This document shows, one piece after another, positions 12,601 through 24,666 of a stretch of DNA of 64,000 bases. The DNA lies in NCBI GenBank assembly GCA_029964075.1, contig CM057148.1, forward strand, positions 32,481,916-32,545,915, read 5' to 3'. Each line of letters opens with the position of its first letter. The first letter of the stretch is position 1. The notes beneath the pieces were generated by a model. That model did not search any database, was not told the DNA's origin, and saw only the letters and a program-made list of their open reading frames with translations. The position numbers were made by a program, and so were the translations under genes. Origin of the DNA: Patiria pectinifera. Its lineage: Eukaryota; Echinodermata; Asteroidea; Valvatida; Asterinidae.

Positions 12601-15600
12601 CTTGATGTATAGCTCTTGGTTGCTGCCTGTGAGTGCTTACCAGATGTGAGATGTCATTCAATAACGCCCACAATGATCTGTATGACAGCTGTTCCAAGCA
12701 AAGACACAATCCCCCATGAACCCTTACTCCCTAGCATGATTTACTAGGAACCATACCCATCCTGGCAAATTCCAACAACATATGGGAAACTGCACACACA
12801 TATTTCTGTCTTTGATTCTGGAAGTGTGCCAATTTAACCCAATGTAAAAGACTGTCAGTTTTGGGGTACTGTACCCATCCTGACAGATTCCAACCAAACA
12901 TGCCATTGGTGTTTGATGTGTTCAGTTCTGTTAGGGTTAAAGCTAAATAAATCCTATCCACATCCACAGTAAGCTTGACTCACAAAGAAAAAGGTCAAGT
13001 AGCGAGTCAAAGATAAACAAAATCCAACACTATAGAACCAATACAAGCAATCAACCAACAATCCCTGACAGCATGCAAACTTGATTGAACACCTCCATGA
13101 ATGTCAGCTACAAACACAGGTTAGCTCAAGTCTGAACTCAGTGCAACAGACAATGGTGACATTTGGCATTGTTACAAATATGTGAGACAGGTGGATTCCA
13201 ATGAGTGCAACAGAACCAGGACATCAATGGACAATGCCAATGACTTGCAGTACATGGCTTCCATAAGTGACAATGATTCAAAAGTCACAATTTATACAAA
13301 CACATGCACCCCTTTGTTAGTAAAATATGAATTTACATGTAGTGAGACTGAACAAATGTATTATTATAAGAACCATGGCCTCTGTGCAGAATTAAGTGCA
13401 TGGCACTGTAGCCTCAAGACACAGTGTGTTTGCATGGTTTATCAGGGTTCGACCTTAACTTATTTGTTCACTAGCCAGCCGGGCTACTGAAACAGACTCT
13501 TAACTAGCCAGCCGGGCTACTGAAACAGACTCTTAACTAGCCAGCCGGGCTACTGAAACAGACTCTTAACTAGCCTGTGGGCATTGTCACTAGCCCGCAT
13601 GTTTTTTCATTTATGGAGTGTCTCATTAACAACAATGTGCATACATGTAAAACGTGTATCCTGAGGCAATCTTGTCAGTGTCTTTAATAAACAGATCTGA
13701 TCATTTAACCCTAAACAGTTTTTAAATTTAGACACATATTGATACAGGTTTGCCTTCTGAATTACAATTATTTTTCTTCTTCCTGTCCTTTCATCTTTGC
13801 CGTAGCCCAATAATTTTTGACTCGCCAGCCGGGCTACTTAAGGAATAGTTTGACTAGCCCGCCGCTGTTTTGACTAGCATTTGGCTAGCGGGTTACCTCT
13901 AAAGTCGAACCCTGGGTTTATGGAGTATGCACATGACAAATTTGTATCTGAATGTGCAAACCCATAGCATCTGCCAGTGACAGGAATGCATGAGACCATG
14001 TATACATCAAGGCCTCAATGGTGACACAGACAGAGATAATGGTAGACACTTGATCACACTTGTGCATAGAGTCCATATTGCCATTTCAAATCAAACTTAA
14101 AATACATGTAACAAAACAACTTGACTCAGTCGTGAAGGGTTACAGAAATAGAAATAGAAAACAAAGTACATGTACAAATGGTTGATTGCAGGCAAGCTAT
14201 TTGCCAATGATGTCACAATGAGACAGGAGGGCTGGACTGGGCAAGGGACAGGGACAGGTTTTTTACCTCATCCACGGTCTTGACAAATTACAGAAACACA
14301 ATGTACATGTACTCTGAAATCATCATTTCTCATGTATTCCTTGTTGCACTTTCCTTTTTCCTATTTCTGTAAACCTTTAAACACAAAATCAAGGTAAGAA
14401 CGTGTCCACATCAACAAATACATCATGTACTAGAACGCAAGGAAGTAGGGACAATACAAATCAATGGGAGTTCTGCAGACGTGGCTCGTAGTATGTTGCA
14501 TCATCATTGGATGTGATCATTTCAGCAGGCACACATGATGCATAGAGTGCCAATGAAATAATCACACTTTATAGTGATGTATTCTACAACATTTCCAAGC
14601 CACGTTTGACTCTTGAATGGTTTCCTATTGAATCGTTTCCTATGGTCCCTAGTATTTACCCTTGTACTTCCACGGCATGCCTGTCAAGATAAGATAGGAA
14701 TCAGGCATTAGTGTCAATAGGCCCAATAAGCACACATGCACATGACAACTTTGTCACATGTATGATTGGGCATACAGCAAGACTGGACTAACAATGTTCT
14801 TCACCAATTTGAAAGTCTTCACTGGTTGTTTTAAGTAAACAGAACCCAACAGTTCACATCTATAGAGGTAGAGTCCTGTAGGCCCTAGGCACCAGTGTTC
14901 CGTAGGCCCTACTCCACCCTGCTGGCACCCATTTCTTGTAGATGCTATTAAAGTATGTACCAAGTACTGTACAAATCAAGCCAGGCCAAACTGGTATCTA
15001 TAGGCCCTAGCTCTAAAAGCCTGTTGGCACCAAGGGCATCCACCGCTTTTCATAAGACAGTGGGGGGGGGGCCATACATGTCTACCTCGATCAGAACTAT
15101 TTGTTTTTTTAGCAAAGATCATCATTTGAAAATCAGTTTTGAGATTGGAGACATTGAATCAGCTATTCTGAGCTATAGAATCAAATGTAGTCTACAATTT
15201 TGTTATTCAGGGATGTGGAGGGGGGGAAACAAACGATTTGATACCCCCCCCCCCCACGCACATTTGTGTACGTACATAGGGGCCTAGGCCCTAGGCAAAG
15301 TGCCTACTGTGACTATTGGATAATACGGCCTGTATAGAGGAACTCACATTCAAGCATCTATCATTAGCCAAGGCATTTGCCAAGCTACATTTATTTATAG
15401 GAAAACAAAAGACCAATTGGGGATACATCATGTATAATCCTACATTATGTATATCTCACCTTGCTGGGCATTCTTAATGGCTCGTATGTAATGTTTACGC
15501 TGCATCTCTTTTGTTTCACTTCGCCAATCTTCTAGTAATTGCTGATCTCTGCAATAATATAACAATGAATATACACAGGCAATTACTCAACCAATTCAGC

Positions 15601-18600
15601 CATTACATGTACGTGAGAAATATTTAAGAAGCCAAAAGAACAAACAAATTTATTATTTCAAACTAAAATAAAAATACAATACCTATTAAAAGTTTTCAGC
15701 AAGAATTTCCAAACAAAAATTGCATGTCTGAATTATTCCACAAATAAATAACTGTTGCAAAACTTAGGCCCCCCCCAAAAAAATAGTCTGTCTCTGGTTA
15801 GCAGGCGCGTCAATTTTTATCGTGTGCGTCAACGTAGGTTTTTATTCTCAAAATTTCTGCGCTAGCTACAACAGCGTCTTCTATTGCCGCACTGCCTCAA
15901 ATATTCGTGGGCAGCTCGTACCCAGTGATAGACCAGTATGAGGTTGATGTTGAATGAATGATAGTAGACCATGGGTACGAAGTTGCTGCCAGCTGATCAA
16001 CAACAATGGCGGCTAGTCAGCTACACACACCTATCGACACGATGACATACGATTTGAGCAATTGTGATTGTGAATTAAAGCATGTCTAAATACATGAAGT
16101 CTGCCACTTATTTCCGTGTCCGTTGTTTGTGGAGTGAAAACTCTTAGACCATTTGGTATTGTAAAATCCAAGCATGAAAAAGAACAAAAAAATAACACTG
16201 CCACATCAATTTTGGAACTTTGGTCTGACTGGAGACCGACTATTTTTTTTTTTTTGGCCTAAAGGTGTTTTTTTTATATCAACCTCTTCTAAAATTCTTT
16301 GATGGGTTACCATGTCAATGAAGAACACTAGCAAAAAGCTAGATAAACAGACTGACAGACAAACAGATGGAAGCCATTTGCCCACATTCTAGTCTGTAGA
16401 TCACTCAAAAGGAACCTTATGATCTGTCTAACCAACTGTGTTGTGCTCTGACATACTTGGTAACAGGCATGTAGTGATCCAGTTTTCTTACTTTCGTCGT
16501 TGTTCAACGAGAGCTTGTTTTTGTTGAAGCTCTCTTAGTTTAGCCAGTCGCTTCTCTTCAGCCATACGAGACTCTATCGGGTCTATCAATGGTGGCGTCC
16601 TGATCTTCTTTCTCTTCTTCTTCTTACGTCTGAAAAATGGTAGTTCAATCATCACATTAAAAACGTATTGCTTGATCAATCTTTACAGCTATGATCACAT
16701 GCCACTTCACATGTTCTTGAATTTCATATTCTGGACATTTGTTTGTGGCCTCATTGTGTGTGAATGTGCTAGGGTTATATTTAGTATTGCTTAAATAAAT
16801 CTCCCTTGATGTAAGCAACATGTAACAAGTTATAAATAGTTTTCCATGTACTTTACAGTTAAGTGTGTAAGAGTGCAGTGGTCATTTTATCATGGTGTGC
16901 ACTGCGGCAATTTGTGAAAAGTGACTGCAGCAGGTGTCGGATACATCATAAAGTGGCTATTCAATATTGTAATCATTCACATTGTCTGCACTCCACACCA
17001 CCATCCATCAACAAATCACCAACATACATATGCTGATCAAGATTTAGGTACATTCTACAATCAAATGTGAAAAGGCATATTAGGTACAATTTATTTGTAC
17101 AAAGCCAAGCCTTGTGTGCAATTATAATAAGCTACAGCACGCTTTAATTTCAGCAAAATATCACAGACAATTGTGCTTATCGGAGAAACCTACAGCTCAT
17201 GTCATTAACTTGCTGCAACTGTTTCAAACTTTTTCTGTCATATATGACAATCAACTCATCACAAGACAATGGAGACTAAATATATCACATTGATTGTGAT
17301 AAATATATCACACTGATTGTTCCCCCGATGCTTTGATCAATCACAGCCTTGATGAAATATCCAACAAGCGTGCACAAACGCCTGACATGCGTGCAGGCGC
17401 ATATGATGCGCACTGCTGGAACACCTAGTGTGGCATTGGGAGCAGCACATGTTGTTTCCCCATGTGCCCACTGAGTGGACCAGTCTACTGGTATGATCTC
17501 AATTTTACTTACCATGATTTCAAACCAATGTACCAAATTTCAATTATGTTAAAAATCCCCTGGGTTTGAAATCCAATAATACATGTAGTCAATCTACATG
17601 CACAACGAGAGTTGCAATATGTCAGTATGCTTTTGTGCCCACAATGTGTGCTGTGTCATTTTCTATGTCTCTATGGGTGCGTTTGTTTAGCTCACCAGGA
17701 ACGACTCGGGTAAAGGCAGACGGGTTAGCCACGATAGCTGGGCTAATTGAACGCTCAACCGCGGGCCATCACAATCCTCACGTGACGCCAGCAGCAACAG
17801 CCGTAGCCACTGCACTGACAAAGTGACAAAACACCCAGTTCACACTGGGTAATTCGTTTGTGGTTTACTGCTTCTCTGTCAATTGAAAAAAATAACAAAG
17901 TTGGGCTGGAAGGATAACATAGAGCTAAATTAAATTACTAGAGCGCTAACTCGATGTACAAAGTAATGCCTGATGGGCGCATCCATGTTTGTGCACAAAC
18001 CTATCGAAAACTCAAATTTTTGTACGGCTTTTGTACGGCTATTTGCATATCTGCGTTTGTATTCCATACCGGTGCGTCATCGAAACCGATACGCCCAAAA
18101 CCAAAACGCACGATTAGAGAACACTTTTAAAATTCAATAAATCTATTTTGATTGTGTTCTACGCACATAAATTCAAACTGTCTCCGCGCCCAGAGCGGCT
18201 TCAAAGCGTCTCCGCACGCAAGAGTGAAGACTTAGCGCTCAAGTAATTTAATATAGCTCTATGGGCGGGAAGGATACCCTTTAAGGTCGCAATGAACTCA
18301 ATAAATAATAACCTTTAGACTGCAATACAGTTTATTTTTGAGTCCACTTCATATTTCCGCTGTCTGGCTGCCACATTTGTCCGTTTCTAGGGAATGAACA
18401 AAGCATGCGTGTGAGGTATTTCCACCACTGACTCTGCTCCATGAGCAGGGTCTGTGGTGGCTGACCCGAGTGAGCCTGGAGTATGATGTCAGGGCTAATC
18501 GAACGCCACGGGGCTGACCCGTGTTGACCCGGCTGAGCTGAACAAACGCACCCAAGACTCTAGCAAATGACAGAAGCTCAGTATAAGCCCTCTATGTGCA

Positions 18601-21600
18601 TACCTATGACTAGTGAACTACGTACATGTGATAACATGACAAACTCATTGCAGCTGTCACACAAAATGCAGCTGACGTATGTAACACATGTAAATGAGGC
18701 TCTAGTATGACTGCAAAGGATCCTTGCTCATGGCATTGCTGCAACAAGTGAGTGTCGTGCACAATCTGAGCAATAATGTAGAATGCACTGCATGTATACT
18801 CACATTCTGCTACCAGCAGCTACCTGCCTGCTTGTCATGCCTACATCAGCAAACCTCAATGATATATCCTTTGCACTGCTGTCGTAAGCATTCATGATCA
18901 GTACATGTATGTTAAATCAATCATTATGTTTTACCATTACATTACTCTTCAGTATCACAGCTTCTATTTCTGCCCTCTGAATTCATGTGAACTAAAGCCT
19001 ATGTAACCACTTGATTGATGCTCAGTACATATATTTGTGCCTGAACACCTGATATATAGTCAGGAGTGTATTGGTCTGGTCTGCGTCCTCATGGTGAACA
19101 TGTACAGACTGCAGTTAGATATGCATACATGTGCATGCTAACAACTCTCTAGTTCAAGATGAAGCGTCCACACAATAACACGGTGCATGGTACCAAAAAA
19201 TGTACTTACATTTAAGAAATAACATACATTTTTAAGCCGCAGATGAAAATTACTCTTCGGTGGGTGACACCCCACCCCCCTCCCCTTTCTCGCTCGGGAA
19301 TGCGGAATGAGAATTGGAGATTCTTACAGCCATTTTCATTCAATTGTTTTCAATTTTGGAGGTTTTTGGGGGGTTATTTTGTTATTGTAATTCAGTACCA
19401 ATGACTGCACTAGTGGTCTACTCATGCACATCGCTGTGGACCAGAAGCACACACCTCAAGCTGGCTTCAATGCACATATATCAGTCTGGTTAGTGCAATG
19501 CAGATCAGTTCATAGGAACCAATGCATGCTGGGCAGTTACCTGACTATGAAACAAATTTCTTCTACTTTGACTAATTTTGCCAAATACTTTTTATACAAC
19601 CATAGCTGTCAATTTTGGGGACATTGGGGCATTATGTTTTCACTGTGCAAAAACACTCCAAACAAATGCAAAGAACTAGCACCAAATGGTTGAAATTTTT
19701 AAGATTCTTCAAATTAAAAATCCCAAATTGTTCAAAACTACTCTTAAATACTGGCAAATTCATAGTTTTTACATTATGGACTGATTTTTTATTACAATAC
19801 AGGTTGGTTTTGGATTATTTGATTATGGGTCATGCATTATCATATTCAGGTCTGATTAGTTAAATCGGCTGTCATTATTACATTTCAATAAGCCAGCTCG
19901 GCATTTCAACCGCGCATATGTGCACAATGATATGGGTCACGGGTCATTTGGGATAATCGAACGTTTTGAAGGTGCATATAAATGCGGCACACGACGCTTG
20001 CGTGTAAATTACCAGCAGAACGGGCGTGCGTGTAACATCGCGTAACATCACGTCAGCGATGTTATCCCAAATGACCTCGGGTCATTGAAATACCGAACTG
20101 GCCTATCAACGTTATGTGACTATTTCTGTTATATTTCTGGTCAGAATAAATGTTACATTATGGGTTACAATGTAACAATTGTAATGCAGGATGCAATGTC
20201 CACCAGACAATATACTGAAACATGCAAATCAATAGAGAGATAGAGCTGACTTACTTCTCTCTGCCCAGCACACCAAGTGCTCCTGCTCTTTTAAACTTTT
20301 CATATTGAAGCTGTCTGTATTCCTCATATGTCATGTGACGATGTAAAGACACCGACGTTGGTCTTGGGAATTCCAAGTCCTCATTGCTACCTGCTGACTG
20401 CATAGAGTGATGACTGGCCGACTTCAGCTTCCTACTCTGTCTGCTGACTGCATCCTCATTACTCAGGTTGCCATGGTAATCATCATCACTCTCAGATGAG
20501 TTCCTCACCGAATCACTCAGATGCAGATCCTCAAGCTGCAGATCTACAAGTATATATACATGAATATTGTAAGATGAGTATTGAACAGTGGGTTTGTAGT
20601 GTTATACCTGACGTTGACATGTTTCACTGCAGTACTGTCTTCACATCTTATTCGCTTATTTGCCAATTTACTTCAATTAATATTAATCCCAACTTTGTCC
20701 GAGTTATATTTAGATTCCTTGTGTCATACAAAGTCGTGAAAAAGTAAACATGATTGAACTCCGATGGACTGATTGGGCCAAAAACAAAAATACTTCTGCT
20801 TCCAATTACATGGCATTTGAAAATAGGGTAGGTAGGTAGGGAAAAAACATTTTGCCAATTTTTTTTGTGTACGATCATATGGAGGCGTCTGCATGTAGTC
20901 AAGGGTAGAGATTGATGGTTTTGGGCATTTTTTCCTCATTTTTCCAATAAAAAAAATAGGGTAGGGGCTGTCAGAATAGGGTAGGTAGGGAAACCGGAAG
21001 CAGAACTATTATTTTTGGGGGGCCTTGCTTTGATATATACATCTGATCTTTAACTATCTCTCCTACTATACCAGCACCGTGCTGGATCCAAAAATGTCAA
21101 ATACGTCCATCTGTTGACTTTAAAAAAAAAAGATTGTTTTGTCAGTTAACCATAACTCCCTAGCGTCTTTTACTAGGAACTGGACCAAGTCCATCAAAAT
21201 CCATCAATCACTGTGCGTCTAATACAAAACTATACATGACATAATGGAATCCACCACTGACGCACTGGTTGACATTCATGGACTTGATACACATGGCTTT
21301 CATCACAATAGTAGTACAGGAAGCTAGGCAAAATCAATTGGATACCCCTAGCACTGGCTTCAGGCTATTAGGCCCAAGTCCATCGTACTCCATCAATATT
21401 TAGTCAAACCAGGCCTGCAGGACCAAGTCTCCCGAAATCCACCAAAATGGGGGGATGGATTTTGATGGAGTTGGGGGGGTTACGGTTAAAAGTGAAGAAC
21501 AAACAATACTGAAATTATTCTCTGTATTAAGGCTGTTTTTTTAATTACTTGGATTACATATCTGTTGGCGAAAAAAAATGGATACATGAATTTCTACATT

Positions 21601-24578
21601 TTCACATGGGTGCAAAGTTCAACAACTTTGTTTAGGATTATTGCTTGAAATTCTATACGTACATGTATACTTGACAGCTTGCCTCGTGTATTGGATATTA
21701 TTCAGCATATCACTTCAATGATTTGCATTTTCAAGTACCTAAGGCTGATGAAACTGAAAGGGTCAAAAAGGGTCACACTAGATTGACTTCTCATTTTGAA
21801 AAGAATTGCCATCTTTAATCATGCATAGAGAGTGCACTGTAGCTAAAGAAAGCTCAAATTTGCATCTGGTCTTGGTGTCCTTTCAGTCTAATCAAATGCC
21901 TTGTTTGGTGTATTTTTTGGTGACCAAAATTGTTACAAAACACCTTTCGGTGAAATAAGCTTGTCCAAAAACATACAGGATACAACACAGTTACACTTGT
22001 GGAGTACTTCATATAGGAACTAATGAATATTCATGAGAGGATGCCATTACCAGCTGCAGTGAGGCGGCGATCTCTGACACCGTGTGCATCTCTTAGATAA
22101 CGCTGTATCTCCTTGACTCCTCTCTCAAGAACCTTGGGCGGGGGAAATTCAAGGGGATTCTTCTGAAGGTTCAATCCAGAAAGCGTCTTCACAAAACCTA
22201 CACACAGAAATCAACACCAAGAACAGCTGATACAATTGTTAACTACTCTTAACAAATTGTGATGAGGGACATCAGCAAGGATATCTGCACCTATGAGGAT
22301 TCATAACACCCTGGGTTTTATTCAAGCGCCAGCTTTTTCTCAGGTTTTACTTGGTTAGTCAGTAGTACCTCTAAATCTTCCCACCCCAGTGTAACAATAA
22401 GTGCAACAGCTTGATGTATTAATAAGTCACTTTGTTGATTAATAAGTCACGTACAACATGCCTGCCCATGTAACATGTATCACTGAACTACTCTACTACC
22501 CAAGATGATCTCTCAACCAACCCCCAAAACCACTGTAGTTCTTCAACATGTTAAATACTTACCAAGTTCACAAGGGAGCTCTCGTAGTTGATTTCCTTCA
22601 AGGAGAAGTGTCTTCAAACACCTAGCAATAATTACAACGGATCCCATTAAACATTCATTCATAAATACATGTGCAGGTAAACTTTCTAAAGGTTAAATTA
22701 GCATACTATACTGGCTCACTGAAGTGTGCACATACATGTATTGGGTGCAGTTTTTAGTTAGAAGCAGACAGGCTCGTGTTGCGATAGCACACTGTAGAGC
22801 GATAGCTCCAACATTTTGAAGATAAAGCTACTTTTTTGCTGAAGTCTTACTACTGAGTGGATGTTTGAGAATCCAGATAAGGCGATAGCCTACCCTTCAG
22901 CAGCGTTAGTTGCAGATAGATTTTTCCTGCCATTTTGGGCGGAAGTTTGCCTGGTCTGAAGAGCTGTATTTTAGACAGCGAATTTTGCATCCTCTGACGG
23001 TGGTCCAAGTTTTAGGAGCCAGTAATATACTGTAAGTTTCATTTTAATATTTGTTTCATAAGTATAAAGTAATTAAGTCATTTAAACATCAGTGAATGTA
23101 TCAATTTTGCTGGATCTGTATTGTACCTTGTGCATATTTGAATGCGTTACGTTGCAAATCTGCTTTATGGGACACGCCCCTTTTGGGCTGATAGAAATAT
23201 TTTTGTGGGATCAGTTGATTCTATAATTACAGCCTGAAAATAGGGTAGGTGGTTATTATTATATTTAATATTATTTCAGGGCTCCTTTTTGTGGAGTTAA
23301 GTCCACACGCCTTTCATTGTTGGATCCACCCATTGGTTGGGGACTGCGCCGATACATCCCCCCCGGCCGATACATCCCACCGGCCGATACATCCCTGAGG
23401 CCCTTCCGCTCAAGACCAAGGTCGCGGATATCTGATCCTCCAAGCCCCAAGAATCGTCCACCACTTCATAGTCAAGCAAGGACCGGTTCGTGGACCGCTG
23501 GACAGAGACTCATCCTAAGAACTGTTAGCTTTTCGCCTTTCAGCGACTTCAGGTTGTAAAGCCCTTCGGTTTTGGGAGTGTCAATGTATGGTGAATATGT
23601 ATGTATTAATATTGGTCCTATAGGTCATGAAATTAGAGTATGAATCTGGTGTTTGCATTTTATAATTTACTTGGCAGAATTCTCCCCATTTGCTGATTTT
23701 GATATATTTGTGTAGATAGTGTAAATAAATAGTTGTACCCTGTAAATTTGCCTGCATTTATTATTTTGTCTGAGCGTTGTTATGATGAGACCGGGGACAC
23801 ATTGCGTATGAGAGGGTAGGGGGGGACCCGGGTTTGTGACACTGAGACAGTTCAACTTATGTCACTCTTCAAAACGTCATCAGCCTATGTTTCTTCACAT
23901 CATGTTGGCAACAAAAATTAAAATCTTTAAAATATGAATTCACCAAAATTTAGCATATTACAATATTTGATATTTGTTGCAAATAATTTTGTGACCTAAA
24001 ATTCACTTGGCATTCGTGTTCCTGTGAAGCATCGACCAAAAAATGATACCAACCATCATCATGATCATGTGCTTGTCCAGCCTCAATATACACGTGGCTT
24101 TTAGCTTTGAATGAAGAATTCAAACAAAATTGGTCACTAACCTGTGTTCCCCAATTGATGCAGGTAATTCCTGTACTTGATTGTTCCTCAAATCCAACCA
24201 CTTCATGTTAGCTAGCATGTCAAATAGCTCACTGGGCACATAGCTGATGGCATTACCCTCCAAATAAACATACTATTAGAAAGAAAATCAAACACAACTC
24301 ATACAGTTAGCAAAATACACACATGTAAGATTTCATTAGAAAAATGATTTGGCTTCATTGCATGCACACATGATAGTTGGTTTTTGGATTGATCTAACTT
24401 GGTTTCTTGAATGTACCTCCAAATGTTCCAGAAGAAAGACTTGATGTGGTATATGTGTCAAGCCTTTCCTGCTTATATCTAGTGTGATTGCTCCTAATGC
24501 TTTGGCTACAGCTATTGCATTCAGAACATCTTCATGTGTTGCAGTTTCTGTGGCCGTTGATGAGTTATCTCCTGCCAT
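9687..24578 (-). CDS. LRRC27: Leucine-rich repeat-containing protein 27, twelve coding exons
   Basis: Coding exons on the minus strand, in order: 24578-24417, 24272-24142, 22621-22563, 22197-22051, 20543-20255, 16629-16492, 15548-15460, 14680-14660 (microexon), 12212-12133, 11848-11772, 11537-11411, 9779-9687. Every junction is GT-AG, every phase agrees, and the 1413 nt encode 470 aa plus TGA (463 aa without the microexon). Residues 1-166 hold leucine-rich repeats: LTHIPHQVFLLEHLE, MKWLDLRNNQVQELPASIGE, LKTLLLEGNQLRELPCELG and LSGLNLQKNPLEFPPPKVLE. Residues ~167-262 are acidic and serine-rich. Residues 263-470 are charged and helical, including EEKRLAKLRELQQKQALVEQ and RQLMDRIKRHNLKVQERKQQ. 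The layout and the RELQQKQALVEQRR block match vertebrate LRRC27 (about 530 aa). Its molecular role is poorly known. The introns are loaded with transposons. The start sits 20 bases after a 5' UTR acceptor. Confidence 0.93.
12716..12950. mobile_element. MITE copy A of the TAACCCTAAC family (LRRC27 intron)
   Basis: The left end is GAACCCTTACTCCCTAGCAT and then TTTACTAGGAACC. The right end, TGTTAGGGTTAAAG, is the complement of TTTAACCCTAACA. It contains two copies of TACCCATCCTGGCAAATTCC-type sequence, at about 12765 and 12872 (the second reads CCTGACAGATTCC). The same architecture recurs at 21147-21490 and 24667-25003. Confidence 0.6.
13443..13914. mobile_element. hAT-like MITE with an internal 33-bp tandem repeat (LRRC27 intron)
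   Basis: The termini are CAGGGTTCGACCTTA and GTCGAACCCTG. They are flanked by TGGTTTAT (13435-13442) and GGTTTAT (13915-13921), a probable 7-8 bp target duplication typical of hAT elements. From 13471 a 33-bp unit (CTAGCCAGCCGGGCTACTG...) is repeated exactly three times (13471, 13504, 13537) with a partial fourth. Related TAGCC/GGGCTA motifs return near the right end. There is no transposase. Confidence 0.75.
14660..14680 (-). CDS. LRRC27: Candidate 21-nt microexon of LRRC27
   Basis: A pyrimidine-rich stretch ending TTGACAG precedes GCATGCCGTGGAAGTACAAG plus G, followed by a GTAAAT donor. Entry and exit are both phase 1, so it inserts the seven residues GMPWKYK ahead of DFTDPLKTPYDTDP with no frame change. 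Skipping it also preserves the frame. The splice signals and phase match are seen; its use is inferred. Confidence 0.55.
15767..16259. mobile_element. GGCC-ended MITE, copy 1 (LRRC27 intron)
   Basis: The left end is GGCC, a C-run, an A-run and then TAGTCTGTCTCTGG. The right end is CTGGAGACCGACTA, a T-run and GGCC, its near complement. The flanks are TTA and TAA. It is about 493 bp and non-coding. The type agrees with PIF/Harbinger-like MITEs (3-bp targets); this is inferred from ends and flanks only. Confidence 0.65.
17675..18553. mobile_element. TIR element with GGGTGCGTTTGTT ends (LRRC27 intron)
   Basis: GGGTGCGTTTGTTTAGCTCA at the left is answered by the complement of GGGTGCGTTTGTTCAGCTCA at the right, with one mismatch in 20. 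Inside, GGGCTAATTGAACGCTC near the left and GGGCTAATCGAACGCC near the right lie in direct orientation. It is about 879 bp with no transposase. A target duplication could not be fixed. Confidence 0.7.
19891..20103. mobile_element. 213-bp TA-target MITE with a nested hairpin (LRRC27 intron)
   Basis: The ends are AGCCAGCTCGGCATTTCAA and the complement of GGCCAGTTCGGTATTTCAA, each bounded by TA. Within it, GGGTCATTTGGGATAA near the left pairs with TTATCCCAAATGACC near the right. Confidence 0.75.
20776..21024. mobile_element. GGCC-ended MITE, copy 2 (LRRC27 intron)
   Basis: It starts GGCC, A-rich sequence, ACTTCTGCTTCC and ends GGAAGCAGAACTA, T-rich sequence, GGCC. The exact 3-bp duplication TTG flanks it on both sides. 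It contains two GGGTAGGTAGGG blocks and GATTGATGGTTTTGGG, which recur in the copy at 25311-26091. Confidence 0.75.
21147..21490. mobile_element. MITE copy B of the TAACCCTAAC family (LRRC27 intron)
   Basis: The left end is TTAACCATAACTCCCTAGCG and then TTTTACTAGGAAC. The right end is the complement of TTTTAACCGTAAC. It carries CCAAGTCCATCAAAATCCA (21185), CCAAGTCCATCGTACTCCA (21374) and CCAAGTCTCCCGAAATCCA (21423), with a complementary TGGATTTTGATGGA near 21457. Its internal word differs from those of copies A and C. Confidence 0.65.
22858..23841 (+). mobile_element. Candidate solo LTR (LRRC27 intron)
   Basis: It begins TGGATG and ends GTGACA, with the 5-bp CTGAG at both edges (22853-22857 and 23842-23846) as a possible target duplication. 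It contains AATAAA near 23726, about 115 bases before the end, followed by T-rich sequence, as in an LTR R-U5 boundary. The middle is GC-rich with three repeats of GGCCGATACATCCC. No internal retroelement genes adjoin it. The TG start and target were chosen by eye. Confidence 0.4.
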
Positions 24579-24597
24579 AGTGAAGTCACCAGATTAC
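24579..24597 (-). other. LRRC27: 5' UTR exon end of LRRC27, after a UTR intron
   Basis: On the minus strand TTTTTGTTTGCAG is followed by GTAATCTGGTGACTTCACT and then the ATG. This looks like a splice acceptor 19 bases before the start codon. The upstream UTR exon and promoter were not located. Confidence 0.5.
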
Positions 24598-24666
24598 CTG
24601 CAAACAAAAATTACAGAACAATCAAATCAACATTAGGCCAAGTAAACAAAAAACCAGTGTCTTGTC

